Shown here piece after piece: positions 17,125 through 26,169 of a DNA stretch of 64,000 nt. Under the pieces are notes generated by a model. It did not search any database. It was not told where the DNA came from and saw nothing but the letters and a program-made list of their open reading frames with translations. Source of the DNA: Streptomonospora alba (GTDB lineage Bacteria; Actinomycetota; Actinomycetes; Streptosporangiales; Streptosporangiaceae). A program made the translations under genes and the position numbers. Where the stretch lies: contig NZ_JROO01000003.1 of assembly GCF_000826685.1 (NCBI RefSeq), forward strand, positions 103,297-167,296. Reading direction: 5' to 3'. Each line of letters opens with the position of its first letter. The first letter of the stretch is position 1.

Positions 17125-17158
17125 AGAGGGGCCCGGATGCGGCTCTCCGGGCCCCTCT
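17125..17158. terminator. Perfect 12-bp hairpin in a 565-bp gene-free stretch
   Basis: The stretch 16866-17430 has no gene I can support. Its one clear structure is a perfect inverted repeat: AGAGGGGCCCGG (17125-17136) and CCGGGCCCCTCT (17147-17158) with a ten-base loop. On the minus strand it could end the transcript of the HAAS-type gene, but it is 270 bases past that stop, which is far. A small RNA ending here is possible, though I see no promoter or conserved fold to support it. Confidence 0.5.
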
Positions 17159-17430
17159 GTCGGAGGCGCTCGCCGATGCCGCTGGTTGCGGAGTTGTGGG
17201 ACGGGACCCGGCGGCACCGGATACACACCACCGACCTGTGACGGCGCAATGCCGCTCAGTGTCCCTCGGCCGCACGCGACCGAGTTCGGACACACCTGCA
17301 TTTTCACCCGCCGCTCCGATCTCGACGCGCCGGAAAACGCAGGTCAACGCGGAAATTCCGGAGACTTGGCATGCAGCTGACCCCAGGGGGCCGCCGCTTG
17401 CCCGGGATTGGCGCGGCCGGCCGACGGGGA

Positions 17431-18237
17431 TCACAGCCTGGTCAGTCGCAGCGCCAGGAACAGCCCGGTTCCCAGACCGGCCAAGCGCAGGCCCACCACT
17501 CCGGTGTCCGTCAGCGACTCCCAGATGATCTGGTCGACGTGGATGTGCTCGACACCGCTCTCCCACAGCGCCATGCCCACGAGCGTGGCCAGGATCGGCG
17601 CACCGAGGCCGATCGCCTTGTCCAGCCCCGTCCACACCCGGCTCAGCGCGACGACCGCCGCGCCGATCAGCCAGGCCCCGGCCAGCACGCCGAACGCGCC
17701 CGCGGCCAGGTAGAGCCCGACGCCGAGGGCCTCACCGGGGTGTCGCCGCAGCGCCGCCGGAAGGGCGGACAGCGTGTCGCCGCGCGGAGACCGCCCTGCG
17801 GCGCCGGCGGCCGGACGGCTGCGCGTGCGAGCGCCGCCGTTGGAGCCGGAGCGCCAGGGCGGAGGTTCGCGAACCGGGCGGTTGTCCGGGGTGGAGACGA
17901 CGCGCTCGCGCTCTTCGGCGGCGCCCTGCGCGGTCCCGTCCTCGGTATCGCCTGACGCGAGAGGGGCGACGTCGGGGTCGGGGTCGACTCCGTCGGATCT
18001 GTCGTTGATTTCGGCTGCGAGTTCGTGAGCCACCAGGTCGGCCGGACGCCCGAAACCACGCAGGATTCGGCGCACGTCTTCGGGGGTCTCCGCGCCTCCC
18101 GTGGCGCATGCGCGCTCGACCCGCGAGCGCACGTCGGCGAGGTAGGCGGCGCGGCGCCGGGCGGGCACGGCCCCGTACGCGGCGTCGGCGACTCGCGACA
18201 GGTAGTGCAGTACCAGCTGGGCGGCCTGCTCGGTCAT
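17431..18237 (-). CDS. HAAS-type N-terminal domain plus membrane helices
   Basis: A 268-residue protein. Residues 1-80 are helical (VLHYLSRVADAAYGAVPARRRAAYLADVRSRVE, then ILRGFGRPADLVAHEL) and match the HAAS-like domain that precedes many actinobacterial membrane proteins. A disordered Pro/Gly/Arg linker of about 70 residues follows. The C-terminus has about four hydrophobic segments (ALGVGLYLAAGAFGVLAG, APILATLVGMALWESG, GLRLAGLGTGLFLALRL). It is probably an integral membrane protein with a cytosolic sensory or partner-binding head. Function is unknown. It starts with ATG at 18237 and is transcribed away from the small secreted protein. Confidence 0.75.
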   Translation of the reverse strand: MTEQAAQLVLHYLSRVADAAYGAVPARRRAAYLADVRSRVERACATGGAETPEDVRRILRGFGRPADLVAHELAAEINDRSDGVDPDPDVAPLASGDTEDGTAQGAAEERERVVSTPDNRPVREPPPWRSGSNGGARTRSRPAAGAAGRSPRGDTLSALPAALRRHPGEALGVGLYLAAGAFGVLAGAWLIGAAVVALSRVWTGLDKAIGLGAPILATLVGMALWESGVEHIHVDQIIWESLTDTGVVGLRLAGLGTGLFLALRLTRL

Positions 18238-18464
18238 AACACCAATACTGCCGCAAGATCACCGGCAGCCCCACGGGATTTCAGCTGCCACCGACCGGGC
18301 GCGCTGAATTGCGGACCACAGGGAAATCCGAAAACCGCTACCGAAAGTGCCGACGTTATCACTCTTCGGCATGTATGAATGAGGGCACCCCGGTGTTCCC
18401 CGCACTACACGACCGGTGCCGAGCGACATCCGACCGGCTACCCGACCGAAATACAGGAGGCAGC

Positions 18465-18815
18465 ATGCCCACCCGCATTCTCGCCCTGGCCGGCGCCGCC
18501 TTGGCCGCGGCCGCCCTCGCCTCGCCCGCCCCCGCCGCCGCGCAGCCGACCGCCACGGCCCCCGGCGCGGACGCCGGCCGACTGGAGGTCTACGCCGCCC
18601 CCGGCGTCGGCTACCACGAGATGCGCGTCGCCGACGGCTGCCACACCTACGAGCGCAGCCGCTCGATCACCTTCGCCGACGCCGAGCCCATCGCCACCTA
18701 CCACTTCTACTCCGGTCCCGACTGCACCGGCCACGTGGTCGGCGCCGGGCGTGACGACAGCCAGTGGATGCCCGCGCTCGACGGCGTCGAGTCCGTGCGT
18801 ATCGACTTCGATTGA
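18465..18815 (+). CDS. Small secreted protein, one predicted disulfide
   Basis: A 116-residue exported protein. The ATG at 18465 is preceded by a strong AGGAGG at 18455-18460. A signal peptide of about 26 residues (MPTRILALAGAALAAAALA, cleavage after AAA-Q-P or nearby) is followed by a mature domain of about 85 residues with two cysteines (DGCHTYER and GPDCTGHVV) and many aromatic and acidic residues. No known domain is recognised. The size and two-cysteine pattern resemble secreted beta-sandwich inhibitors or lectin-like small proteins of streptomycetes, but this is only resemblance. It is separated from the next gene by 46 bases on the same strand. Confidence 0.8.
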   Translation: MPTRILALAGAALAAAALASPAPAAAQPTATAPGADAGRLEVYAAPGVGYHEMRVADGCHTYERSRSITFADAEPIATYHFYSGPDCTGHVVGAGRDDSQWMPALDGVESVRIDFD

Positions 18816-18861
18816 CAGCGGCCCCCGGGTCGGGGACCGCCATCGCATAGCGTTGAAAGCG

Positions 18862-21324
18862 ATGATCGACGACGCGGATGCGGGGCGCGACACGGGCGGG
18901 CGTCCTCCCACTTTCACCGCATGGCTGCGGAACAGGACCGACGCGCAACTCGCTGCGCTCTTCGCGCTGCGGCCCGACCTGGTCACCCCCGTCCCCGCCG
19001 ACATCGCCGCCCTGGCCTCGCGCGCCACAGCGCGCCCTGCGGTCCTGCGTGTGCTGGACCGGCTGGACCGGTTCGGGCTGCAGGTGCTGGAGGGCCTGGT
19101 CGCCCTGGGCGACGAGCGCCTCGGCGGTGCCGCCGGGGTCGAACGCGGCCGACTCGCCGCGGCTCTGGGGGCCGGAACCGACAGACTCGACGAAGCGGTC
19201 TCGGGCCTGCTGGCCGGCGCGCTGGTGTGGGAGGACGGCCCCCGGCTGCGGCCGGTGAGCATCCTCGGCGACATCCTGCGCACTCCGGCCGGGCTGGGGC
19301 AGCCGCTACGGGCCGTGCTGGCCGAGCGCCCCGCCGATGCCCTCGATCGCGTCGCCGGGGCGCTCGGGCTGGGCACCGGCCGCTCCGCCGGCGGCGGCCC
19401 GGCCGAGTCCATCGCCGCCGCCCTGGGGGATGCCGCAGGAGTGGACAAGGCGCTCGACCTGGCCGGTCCGGAGGCGCGGCCGGTGCTCGACCGGCTGATG
19501 TGGGGTCCGCCGCAGGGCACGGTCCAGGGCGCCTCCGACCGCGGCGGCGCCCTGAGCGCGGCCGCCTCGCCCATCGACCGGCTGCTGTCGCTGGGCCTGC
19601 TCGTGCCCACCGCCGCCGACACCGTCGTGCTGCCGCGCGAGATCGCCCTGCATCTGCGCGGCGGTGCGCTGTTCCAGCAGGTGGAGGCCGATCCGCCGCG
19701 GCTCACCGGTGCGCAGCCCAGCGCCGGGACCGTGGTCCGTACGGCCGCCGGGCAGGCCTTCACGGCCATGCGCTCGGTCGCCGAGCTGCTGGAGCGCTGG
19801 GCCGAGGAACCGCCCGGGGTGCTGCGCAGCGGCGGCCTTGGCGCACGGGACCTGCGGCGCACGGCCCGCGAACTGGACACCGACGAGACGACCGCGGCGC
19901 TGTTCGTCGAAACCGCCCGCGCCGCGGGCCTGCTGGCCGCCGACGACGAGGTCGGCGGCGAGTGGCTGCCCACCCCCGAGTTCGATCTGTGGCGGGAGGC
20001 CCCGGGCGAGCGCCGGTGGCTGCGGCTGGTCGAGGCGTGGCTGCGCTCGCCTCGCGTGGCTTCCCTCTGCGGCACCAAGGACTCGCGCGGCCGCTCCCGC
20101 CCGGTGCTGGGCGAGGGTCTCGACCGGCGCTCGGCGCCGGAGGTGCGTCTGGACGTGCTGGGGGTGCTGGCCGGCGCGCCCGAGGACCTCGCGCCAGACG
20201 AGGAGTCGGTGGCGGCCCGGCTCGCCTGGCTGCGCCCGCGCCGTCAGGGCCCGGCCTATGCCGAGCTGGTCTCCGCCGCGCTGAACGAGGCCGCGCTGCT
20301 GGGCCTGACCGGACGCGGCGCGCCTGCCCCGCACACCCGCGCCCTGGTCGAAGAGCTGGACGCCGAGGACGTCCCGCTGGCCGAGCGCGACACGACCTCC
20401 GCCGGCGAGCGGCTCGCGGCCGAACTGCCCGAACCGCTGGAGACGGTCCTGGTGCAGGGCGACCTCACCGCCGTGGCACCCGGTCCGCTGGTGCCGCAGC
20501 TGGCCCGTGAGCTGGCGCTGGCCGCCGACGTGGAGTCGACCGGCGGCGCGACCGTCTACCGCTTCACCGAGTCCTCGATCCGGCGGGCCCTGGACGCCGG
20601 GCGCGGGGCCGACGACCTGATCGCGCTGCTTGAACGGCACTCCTCGACCGAGCTGCCCCAGCCGCTGCGCTACCTCGTCAACGACGTCGCGCGCCGGCAC
20701 GGGCGACTGCGCATCGGCACCGCCTCCTGCTACCTGCGCTGCGACGAGCCGACCGTGCTGGACGAGCTGTCCGGCGACCGGCGCGCGGCCGACCTCCAGC
20801 TGTTCCGGCTGGCGCCCACCGTGGTCGCCAGCCGCTCCACGCGGCCGGTGCTCATGGGCCGCCTGGAGGAGCTGGGCTACCACCCGGTGGCCGAGTCCGC
20901 CGACGGCACGGTGCAGCTCACCGGCACTGCCGCACGACGCGCGGCGCCCGCCTCCGCCGCCTCGGCCAGTCGCGACCTCGACGAGCCCACGGCCCCGAAC
21001 GCGCAACTGCGCCTGGCCGCGGTGCGGGCGGTGCGGGCGGGCGACGAAGCCGCCACCACCGCGCGCCGCCCCGTCGACGCCCCCGACGGCGCTCCGCCGC
21101 GCTCGCCGACCAACGCGACTCTGACCGCGCTGTCGGAGGCCGCCACCCAGGGCCGACGCGTGTGGATCGGCTACCTCGACCCCGAGGGCCGCGCCAGCAG
21201 CCGCATCGTCGAGCCCGCCAGGGTGGAGGGCGGCTTCCTGACCGCCTACGACGCCACCCGCGCCGCCGTCCACCGCTTCGCCGTGCACCGCATCACCGGT
21301 ATAGCGGATCTGGACGCGTCCTGA
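18862..21324 (+). CDS. Helicase_C_3 (XPB/Ssl2 N-terminal-like) protein with WYL-like tail
   Basis: An 820-residue actinobacterial protein commonly found beside the XPB helicase gene. The N-terminal 500 residues are helical and winged-helix-like (RPAVLRVLDRLDRFGLQVLEGL). Near residue 515 LPEPLETVLVQGDLTAVAPGPL opens the Helicase_C_3 domain, which resembles the N-terminal domain of XPB/Ssl2. The last 70 residues (ATQGRRVWIGYLDPEG, then RIVEPARVEGGFLTAYDA) resemble a WYL ligand-sensing domain. There is no Walker A motif, so it is not an ATPase itself. A partner or regulator role for XPB is likely by context. The ATG at 18862 follows GAAAG. Confidence 0.82.
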   Translation: MIDDADAGRDTGGRPPTFTAWLRNRTDAQLAALFALRPDLVTPVPADIAALASRATARPAVLRVLDRLDRFGLQVLEGLVALGDERLGGAAGVERGRLAAALGAGTDRLDEAVSGLLAGALVWEDGPRLRPVSILGDILRTPAGLGQPLRAVLAERPADALDRVAGALGLGTGRSAGGGPAESIAAALGDAAGVDKALDLAGPEARPVLDRLMWGPPQGTVQGASDRGGALSAAASPIDRLLSLGLLVPTAADTVVLPREIALHLRGGALFQQVEADPPRLTGAQPSAGTVVRTAAGQAFTAMRSVAELLERWAEEPPGVLRSGGLGARDLRRTARELDTDETTAALFVETARAAGLLAADDEVGGEWLPTPEFDLWREAPGERRWLRLVEAWLRSPRVASLCGTKDSRGRSRPVLGEGLDRRSAPEVRLDVLGVLAGAPEDLAPDEESVAARLAWLRPRRQGPAYAELVSAALNEAALLGLTGRGAPAPHTRALVEELDAEDVPLAERDTTSAGERLAAELPEPLETVLVQGDLTAVAPGPLVPQLARELALAADVESTGGATVYRFTESSIRRALDAGRGADDLIALLERHSSTELPQPLRYLVNDVARRHGRLRIGTASCYLRCDEPTVLDELSGDRRAADLQLFRLAPTVVASRSTRPVLMGRLEELGYHPVAESADGTVQLTGTAARRAAPASAASASRDLDEPTAPNAQLRLAAVRAVRAGDEAATTARRPVDAPDGAPPRSPTNATLTALSEAATQGRRVWIGYLDPEGRASSRIVEPARVEGGFLTAYDATRAAVHRFAVHRITGIADLDAS

Positions 21325-21482
21325 TGGGGATCGCGGCGCCCGCGGTCCGGGCCACGGACCCGCGCACCGCACTATCGTTCTGCTAGGGCGGCCGCCGCGA
21401 TCGCGGACGGGCCGGCGGCGGCCCCGACAGCTGTCGGCCCGCGGACCCGGCCGGCGTCGGCCAGAGGAGGATGTCTACCCCC

Positions 21483-21932
21483 ATGAGCAACCAGTCGCTG
21501 CCGCCCGGCGCGTCCTCACCGAGCGACGAGCCGCCCCGGAAACGCGATGCCCTCCCCCGCGAGCGCGTCCGGGAGGAGGCCGCGCCGGAGTCGGCGCCCG
21601 AACGCGACGGCATCGATCGGGCCGACGGACCGGACCGCGGCGGGCCTGCTCCGCCCCCGGGAGCCAGCAGCCCCACGATGGCGCTGATCCTGCACGCCAT
21701 GACGTTCGTGTGCTGCTTCAACTGGATCTTCGGGGTGATCGGCATCGTCTTCGCCGTGCGCGCCGGCCACAAGCGCGACCAGGGCAGGTACGTCGAAGCC
21801 GAGACACTGACCCGCTACTCGTGGTACTGCCTGGGCGCGGCCGCGGTGATGTTCCTCGTCATGCTCGTGTCGACGCTGTGGCTGTTCACCCAGGCGGGAT
21901 CGCTGGTCGAAGGCGTGGTTCCCCAGTACTAG
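21483..21932 (+). CDS. Dispanin (CD225)-like two-helix membrane protein
   Basis: About 149 residues. The first 60 are disordered, charged and proline-rich. Then come MALILHAMTFVCCFNWIFGVIGIVF, the loop AVRAGHKRDQGRYVEAETLTRYSW and a second helix (GAAAVMFLVMLVSTLWLF). The loop with A-x-x-A-x-K/R and G-x-Y-x-E-A-x-x is the signature arrangement of the CD225/dispanin family. A near-perfect AGAGGAGG ends at 21470, directly abutting an ATG at 21471. Zero spacing is not workable, so the ATG at 21483 is preferred although its spacing of 12 is long. Function is unknown. The next gene is similar in plan. Confidence 0.72.
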   Translation: MSNQSLPPGASSPSDEPPRKRDALPRERVREEAAPESAPERDGIDRADGPDRGGPAPPPGASSPTMALILHAMTFVCCFNWIFGVIGIVFAVRAGHKRDQGRYVEAETLTRYSWYCLGAAAVMFLVMLVSTLWLFTQAGSLVEGVVPQY

Positions 21933-22118
21933 GTCGGCGGCCCCGGCGAGGGCGCGGGCCGCGGCCGTCCACAGGGGGCCGCTGGTCCTTGGCGCGGGGC
22001 CGACTACCCGCATTAGGCTGGTGAGCAGGAGCGGGCCGCGCCCCGACCGCCCCGCGGGAACCGGCCGGCCGACGGGTAGGGGCGTCCTCGCCGGGCCGAG
22101 CACGAAAGGCGCAAGCCG

Positions 22119-22640
22119 ATGAGCGACTTCTGGGCCGACCGGACCGACTCCTTCTGGGACGCCGAGCCGGCCGCTCTCGGCCCCGCCGACCCGCACCGCA
22201 CACGCCAGGGCGGCCACGCCGCACAGGACCCGTTCGCACCGGCTCCGCCGCCCGTCTCGTGGCACCACGACGGCGGCACGGGCCGGGCGGGTCCCGACGG
22301 CCAGGCACCGTCGGGCCCCGGCGCCCAAGCCGCCCCCGGGCCGCGCTTCCCGCCGCCCTCGGAGCCGCCCGCCCGCGTCGGCAGCGCCGTCGCCGCTCTG
22401 GTGTGCGCGCTGCTCACGCTGCTGTGCCCGCTGCTGTTCTTCGTCCTGGGCTTTCCGGTCCTGACCCTGCTGATCAACGTGCCCGCCATCGCCTTCGGCA
22501 TCGTGGCCCTCACCCGCCTGCACGAACCCATGGAGGTCGAGCGCTACATCCGCTACACCTGGGCGTGCATCCTCGTCTACCTGGCGCTGATGGTGGTGAT
22601 CCTGACCGCGGCGATCATGGTCGTCCTCTCCTTCTACTAG
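22119..22640 (+). CDS. Two-helix membrane protein with long disordered N-terminus
   Basis: 173 residues. Residues 1-85 are a disordered Pro/Gly/Ala-rich cytosolic region with W and H residues (MSDFWADRTDSFWDAE). Two membrane helices follow: AVAALVCALLTLLCPLLFFVLG with VLTLLINVPAIAFGIVAL, and TWACILVYLALMVVILTAAI. The short loop ALTRLHEPMEVERYIRYTW parallels the loop of the preceding dispanin-like gene, so the two may be distant paralogues (DUF4190/CD225-like). The ATG at 22119 has GAAAGG upstream. Both genes lie between the Helicase_C_3 gene and XPB on the same strand. Their role is unknown. Confidence 0.68.
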   Translation: MSDFWADRTDSFWDAEPAALGPADPHRTRQGGHAAQDPFAPAPPPVSWHHDGGTGRAGPDGQAPSGPGAQAAPGPRFPPPSEPPARVGSAVAALVCALLTLLCPLLFFVLGFPVLTLLINVPAIAFGIVALTRLHEPMEVERYIRYTWACILVYLALMVVILTAAIMVVLSFY

Positions 22641-22874
22641 CGCTCCGCCGACCCGCCTCGACCGCCGCGCTCCGGGATCGGGAATGCCGTCCGCGGGCTC
22701 CGACGGGCCCGCCGACCCCGTTCCTCCGCAGCTCGGCCGATCCGCACCACCCCTCTTGCGCTGCGCGTAGTGTTGGTCGGTGGCGCCTACGGGCATATCG
22801 CCGACCGAACCGGCGTTGCACGCCGTGGCGCGCCCCGGGGCGACCGCCGCCGAGACTCCTGCTGCGAGGTACGT

Positions 22875-24521
22875 GTGTCCTGCCTGATCGTCCAGTCCGA
22901 CAAGACTCTGCTGCTCGAGGTCGACCACGAGCTGGCCGACGAGTGCCGCCGCACCATCGCACCGTTCGCCGAGCTGGAGCGCGCGCCCGAGCATGTGCAC
23001 ACCTACCGCGTCACGCCGCTGGCGCTGTGGAACGCGCGCGCGGCCGGCCACGACGCCGAGCAGGTCGTCGACGCGTTCATCACCTACTCGCGCTTTCCCG
23101 TCCCGCACTCGCTGCTGGTCGACATCGCCGAGACGATGGACCGCTACGGTCGGCTGCGCCTGCACTCCGACCCCACCCACGGGCTGGTGCTGCACGCGCT
23201 GGACACGGCCGTGCTGGAGGAGGTCGTCCGCGCCAAGAAGATCAAGGGCATGCTCGGCGAGCGGATCGACGAGGAGTCCGTCGCCGTCCACCCCAGCGAG
23301 CGCGGCAACCTCAAGCAGGCGCTGCTGAAGCTGGGCTGGCCGGCCGAGGACTACGCGGGCTACGTCGACGGCGAGGCGCACGCCATCGAGCTGGCCGAGG
23401 AGGACTGGGAGCTGCGCGGCTACCAGCGCGACGCGGCCGAGAACTTCTACTCCGGCGGCTCGGGAGTGGTGGTGCTGCCCTGCGGCGCAGGCAAGACCAT
23501 CGTCGGCGCGGCGGCGATGTCGATGGCCCGGTCGACCACGCTGATCCTGGTCACCAACACGGTCGCGGTGCACCAGTGGCGGACCGAGCTTCTGCACCGC
23601 ACCAATCTCACCGAGGACGAGATCGGCGAGTACTCGGGCACCCGCAAGGACATCCGCCCCGTCACCATCGCCACCTACCAGGTCATGGCGGCGCGCAAGA
23701 AGGGCGTGCACAGCCATCTGGAGCTGTTCGAGGCCCGCGACTGGGGCCTGATCATCTACGACGAGGTGCACCTGCTGCCCGCCCCGATCTTCCGCATGAC
23801 CGCCGACCTGCAGGCGCGGCGCCGACTGGGGCTGACCGCCACCCTGGTGCGCGAGGACGGCCGCGAGGGCGACGTGTTCTCCCTGATCGGCCCCAAGCGC
23901 TACGACGCACCGTGGAAGCAGATGGAGAACCAGGGCTGGATCGCCCCGGCCGACTGCGTGGAGGTGCGGGTCAACCTCACCGAGTCCGAGCGGCTGGCCT
24001 ACGCCACGGCCGATCCCGAGGACCGCTACCGCTTCTGCGCCTCCTCGGCGTCCAAGACGGAGGTGGTGCGTGAGCTGGTGCGCCGCCACGAGGGCGAGCA
24101 GACGCTGATCATCGGCACCTACATCGACCAGCTCGACGAGCTGGGCGAGTCGCTGGGGGCGCCGGTGATCAAGGGCGACACCCGGGTCAAGGAGCGCGAG
24201 CGCCTGTTCGAGGAGTTCCGCTCCGGCGAGCTGCACACACTGGTGGTCTCCAAGGTCGCCAACTTCTCCATCGACCTGCCCGAGGCGGGTGTGGCCATCC
24301 AGGTCTCGGGCTCGTTCGGCTCCCGCCAGGAGGAGGCCCAGCGGCTCGGCCGACTGCTGCGCCCCAAGACCGACTCCCGCAGCGCCCGGTTCTACGCGGT
24401 GACCGCCCGCGACACCGTCGACCAGGACTTCGCCGCCCACCGGCAGCGCTTCCTCGCCGAGCAGGGCTACGCCTACCGCATCGCCGACGCCGGCGACGTG
24501 CTCGCGGGCGACGAGCTCTAG
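22875..24521 (+). CDS. DNA repair helicase XPB
   Basis: A 548-residue superfamily 2 DNA helicase of the bacterial XPB type, which unwinds DNA 3' to 5' and in archaea and some bacteria works with the nuclease Bax1. Visible motifs are LIVQSDKTLLLEVDHE at the start, the GYQRDAAENF Q-motif region, Walker A LPCGAGKT near residue 203, the DEVH box near residue 296, TATLVRED (motif III region, with the R-E-D element of XPB), and EAQRLGRLLRPK (motif VI). The GTG at 22875 gives VSCLIVQSDK, which matches the start of homologues; the frame runs further up but without conservation. It is last in a run that begins with Helicase_C_3. Complete and intact. Confidence 0.93.
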   Translation: MSCLIVQSDKTLLLEVDHELADECRRTIAPFAELERAPEHVHTYRVTPLALWNARAAGHDAEQVVDAFITYSRFPVPHSLLVDIAETMDRYGRLRLHSDPTHGLVLHALDTAVLEEVVRAKKIKGMLGERIDEESVAVHPSERGNLKQALLKLGWPAEDYAGYVDGEAHAIELAEEDWELRGYQRDAAENFYSGGSGVVVLPCGAGKTIVGAAAMSMARSTTLILVTNTVAVHQWRTELLHRTNLTEDEIGEYSGTRKDIRPVTIATYQVMAARKKGVHSHLELFEARDWGLIIYDEVHLLPAPIFRMTADLQARRRLGLTATLVREDGREGDVFSLIGPKRYDAPWKQMENQGWIAPADCVEVRVNLTESERLAYATADPEDRYRFCASSASKTEVVRELVRRHEGEQTLIIGTYIDQLDELGESLGAPVIKGDTRVKERERLFEEFRSGELHTLVVSKVANFSIDLPEAGVAIQVSGSFGSRQEEAQRLGRLLRPKTDSRSARFYAVTARDTVDQDFAAHRQRFLAEQGYAYRIADAGDVLAGDEL

Positions 24522-24553
24522 CCGGGACGCGCGTGGCCCTCGGCCGCCCCGTG

Positions 24554-24901
24554 CTACAAGGGCGGCAGGGCGCCCAGCACGATGGTGAACCCGGCCAGGC
24601 ACCAGGCGATCAAGGAGTAGCCGAGGGTCTGAGTGCGCAAGGAGGGGTTCCGGCGCAGCGCGGGCGTGGCGAACGCGGCGACCATGAGCACCAGCGCCAG
24701 CATGGCCGGAAGCAGCGACGCGATCGCGAACAGCCCTTCCTGTTCGGCGCAGGACGCGTAGCCGGCACTGCCCGGTTCGCCGCAGAACACGTTGTCTCCC
24801 GGTACCAAGATGTACGGATGAACATGCGGAGCGCCCGCCGCGCCCCCGAAAACGGCCCCCACCGCCGCTGCGGGCGATCGAGGCGCTGCCGCCGGACGCA
24901 C
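24554..24901 (-). CDS. Small two-helix membrane protein
   Basis: A 115-residue frame convergent with XPB. It has a poorly defined N-terminus, an outside segment with two cysteines ([20 protein letters not shown]), a helix ([23 protein letters not shown]), a basic loop ([10 protein letters not shown]) and a second helix ([19 protein letters not shown]) ending at the stop. The paired-cysteine loop followed by two clean helices supports a real gene. The start is uncertain: the ATG at 24901 gives a low-complexity leader, and no good Shine-Dalgarno sequence is visible. No family is recognised. Confidence 0.55.
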   Translation of the reverse strand: MRPAAAPRSPAAAVGAVFGGAAGAPHVHPYILVPGDNVFCGEPGSAGYASCAEQEGLFAIASLLPAMLALVLMVAAFATPALRRNPSLRTQTLGYSLIAWCLAGFTIVLGALPPL

Positions 24902-25071
24902 TGTACGACCGTATCGCGGTCCGCGGCGGCCGCGCGCCGCGGCAGGGCCGCCGGCGGCGAACCGCTGAGACAGCCCCGCGCGCCCGCGGAGTCGTAACGG
25001 CGGGCGACACCTCCTTTACACGGCCGCACTCAGCGTCCAATGATGGGGCAACACTACTCGGAGGTGCCCCC

Positions 25072-26061
25072 ATGACCGATCTCGCCGACTCCGCCGCGCT
25101 CGCCTCGCCCCCCGAACAGCGCCAGGGCTTCCACTCGCTGCGCGCCCGCGGCCTCAACTGGGACTCCTTCCCGCTTCGGCTGTTCGCCAAGGGCAACGCC
25201 AAGTTCTGGAATCCGGCCGACATCGACATGAGCCGCGACGCCGAGGACTGGGCCGGGCTGCCGGACGAGGCGAAGGCGCGCATCAAGCGGCTGTGCGCGC
25301 TGTTCGTCGCCGGCGAGGAGGCGGTCACCGAGGACATCCAGCCGTTCATCCGCGCCATGGCCGCCGAGGGCCGACTGGGCGACGAGATGTACCTGACGCA
25401 GTTCGCCTTCGAGGAGGCCAAGCACGTCCAGGTGTTCCGGATGTGGCTGGACGCCGTCGGCATCACCGACGATCTGCACTCCTACGTCGAGAACAATCCC
25501 GGCTACCGCGCCCTGTTCTACTCCGAGCTGCCCGCCGCTCTGAACGCGCTCGCCGACGACCCCAGTCCGAGCAACCAGGTGCGCGCCTCGGTCACCTACA
25601 ACCACGTCGTCGAGGGATCGCTGGCCCTGACCGGTTACCACTCCTGGAACCACCTCTGCACCGCGCGCGGGATCTTCCCCGGAATGCGGGAGATCATCAA
25701 GCGCATCGGCGACGACGAGCGCCGGCACATGGCCTGGGGAACCTTCACCTGCCGCCGCCACGTGGCCGCCGACGCCCGCAACTGGGACGTGGTCTCCGAG
25801 CGGCTCAACGAACTCCTTCCCCACGTGACCTCGGTCGTCCAGAGCGGCAACGAGCCCGAGCCCAGCGAGGAGGAGAAGCAGTACGCGCTCTCCCAGAAGG
25901 AGCTCACCGAATACGCGACCGATCGCGCCCTGCGCCGCCTCGGCGCCATCGAGACCGCCCGCGGCATGCCGGTGGAGCGCATCGACGTCGACGCATCTCC
26001 CGAGGAGCTCGAAGAACGCTTCGGCGCCGAAGACCGCGCCCACATGGACAGGATCGCCTAG
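25072..26061 (+). CDS. R2-like ligand-binding oxidase (R2lox)
   Basis: A 329-residue ferritin-fold protein close to ribonucleotide reductase R2 but of the R2lox group, which assembles a Mn/Fe cofactor and a bound long-chain fatty-acid-like ligand and carries a Tyr-Val ether crosslink. The metal ligands are visible as E82 (GEEAVTED), E115 and H118 (EEAKH), E181, and E216 with H219 (DDERRH). The crosslink partners fit V85 and Y176: the Glu-x2-Val and Tyr-x4-Glu spacings match the M. tuberculosis protein. GGAGGTG precedes the ATG. It is often misannotated as NrdB. No NrdA partner is near, which supports an oxidase rather than a reductase role. Confidence 0.88.
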   Translation: MTDLADSAALASPPEQRQGFHSLRARGLNWDSFPLRLFAKGNAKFWNPADIDMSRDAEDWAGLPDEAKARIKRLCALFVAGEEAVTEDIQPFIRAMAAEGRLGDEMYLTQFAFEEAKHVQVFRMWLDAVGITDDLHSYVENNPGYRALFYSELPAALNALADDPSPSNQVRASVTYNHVVEGSLALTGYHSWNHLCTARGIFPGMREIIKRIGDDERRHMAWGTFTCRRHVAADARNWDVVSERLNELLPHVTSVVQSGNEPEPSEEEKQYALSQKELTEYATDRALRRLGAIETARGMPVERIDVDASPEELEERFGAEDRAHMDRIA

Positions 26062-26169
26062 CTCCGCATACGCCGGCGTTCGCGCCCGCACGGAGGCCCT
26101 TGTGCCGCACGGTGGGGGCGCGTTCTCCTACGGGACCGCCACCACCGCCGGCGCGTCCCCTGGCTGCGC

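Noticed and set aside
16866..17430. A tRNA or other structured RNA gene near 17.1-17.4 kb
   Set aside because: I searched by eye for a T-loop (GTTCGA/GTTCAA) with matching acceptor arms and found none; only the simple hairpin remains.
21516..25466. A minus-strand open frame of over 1300 codons across the Helicase_C_3-XPB-R2lox region
   Set aside because: It runs antisense to four well-supported genes, has no domain and has the Arg/Gln/Gly-rich composition of shadow frames.
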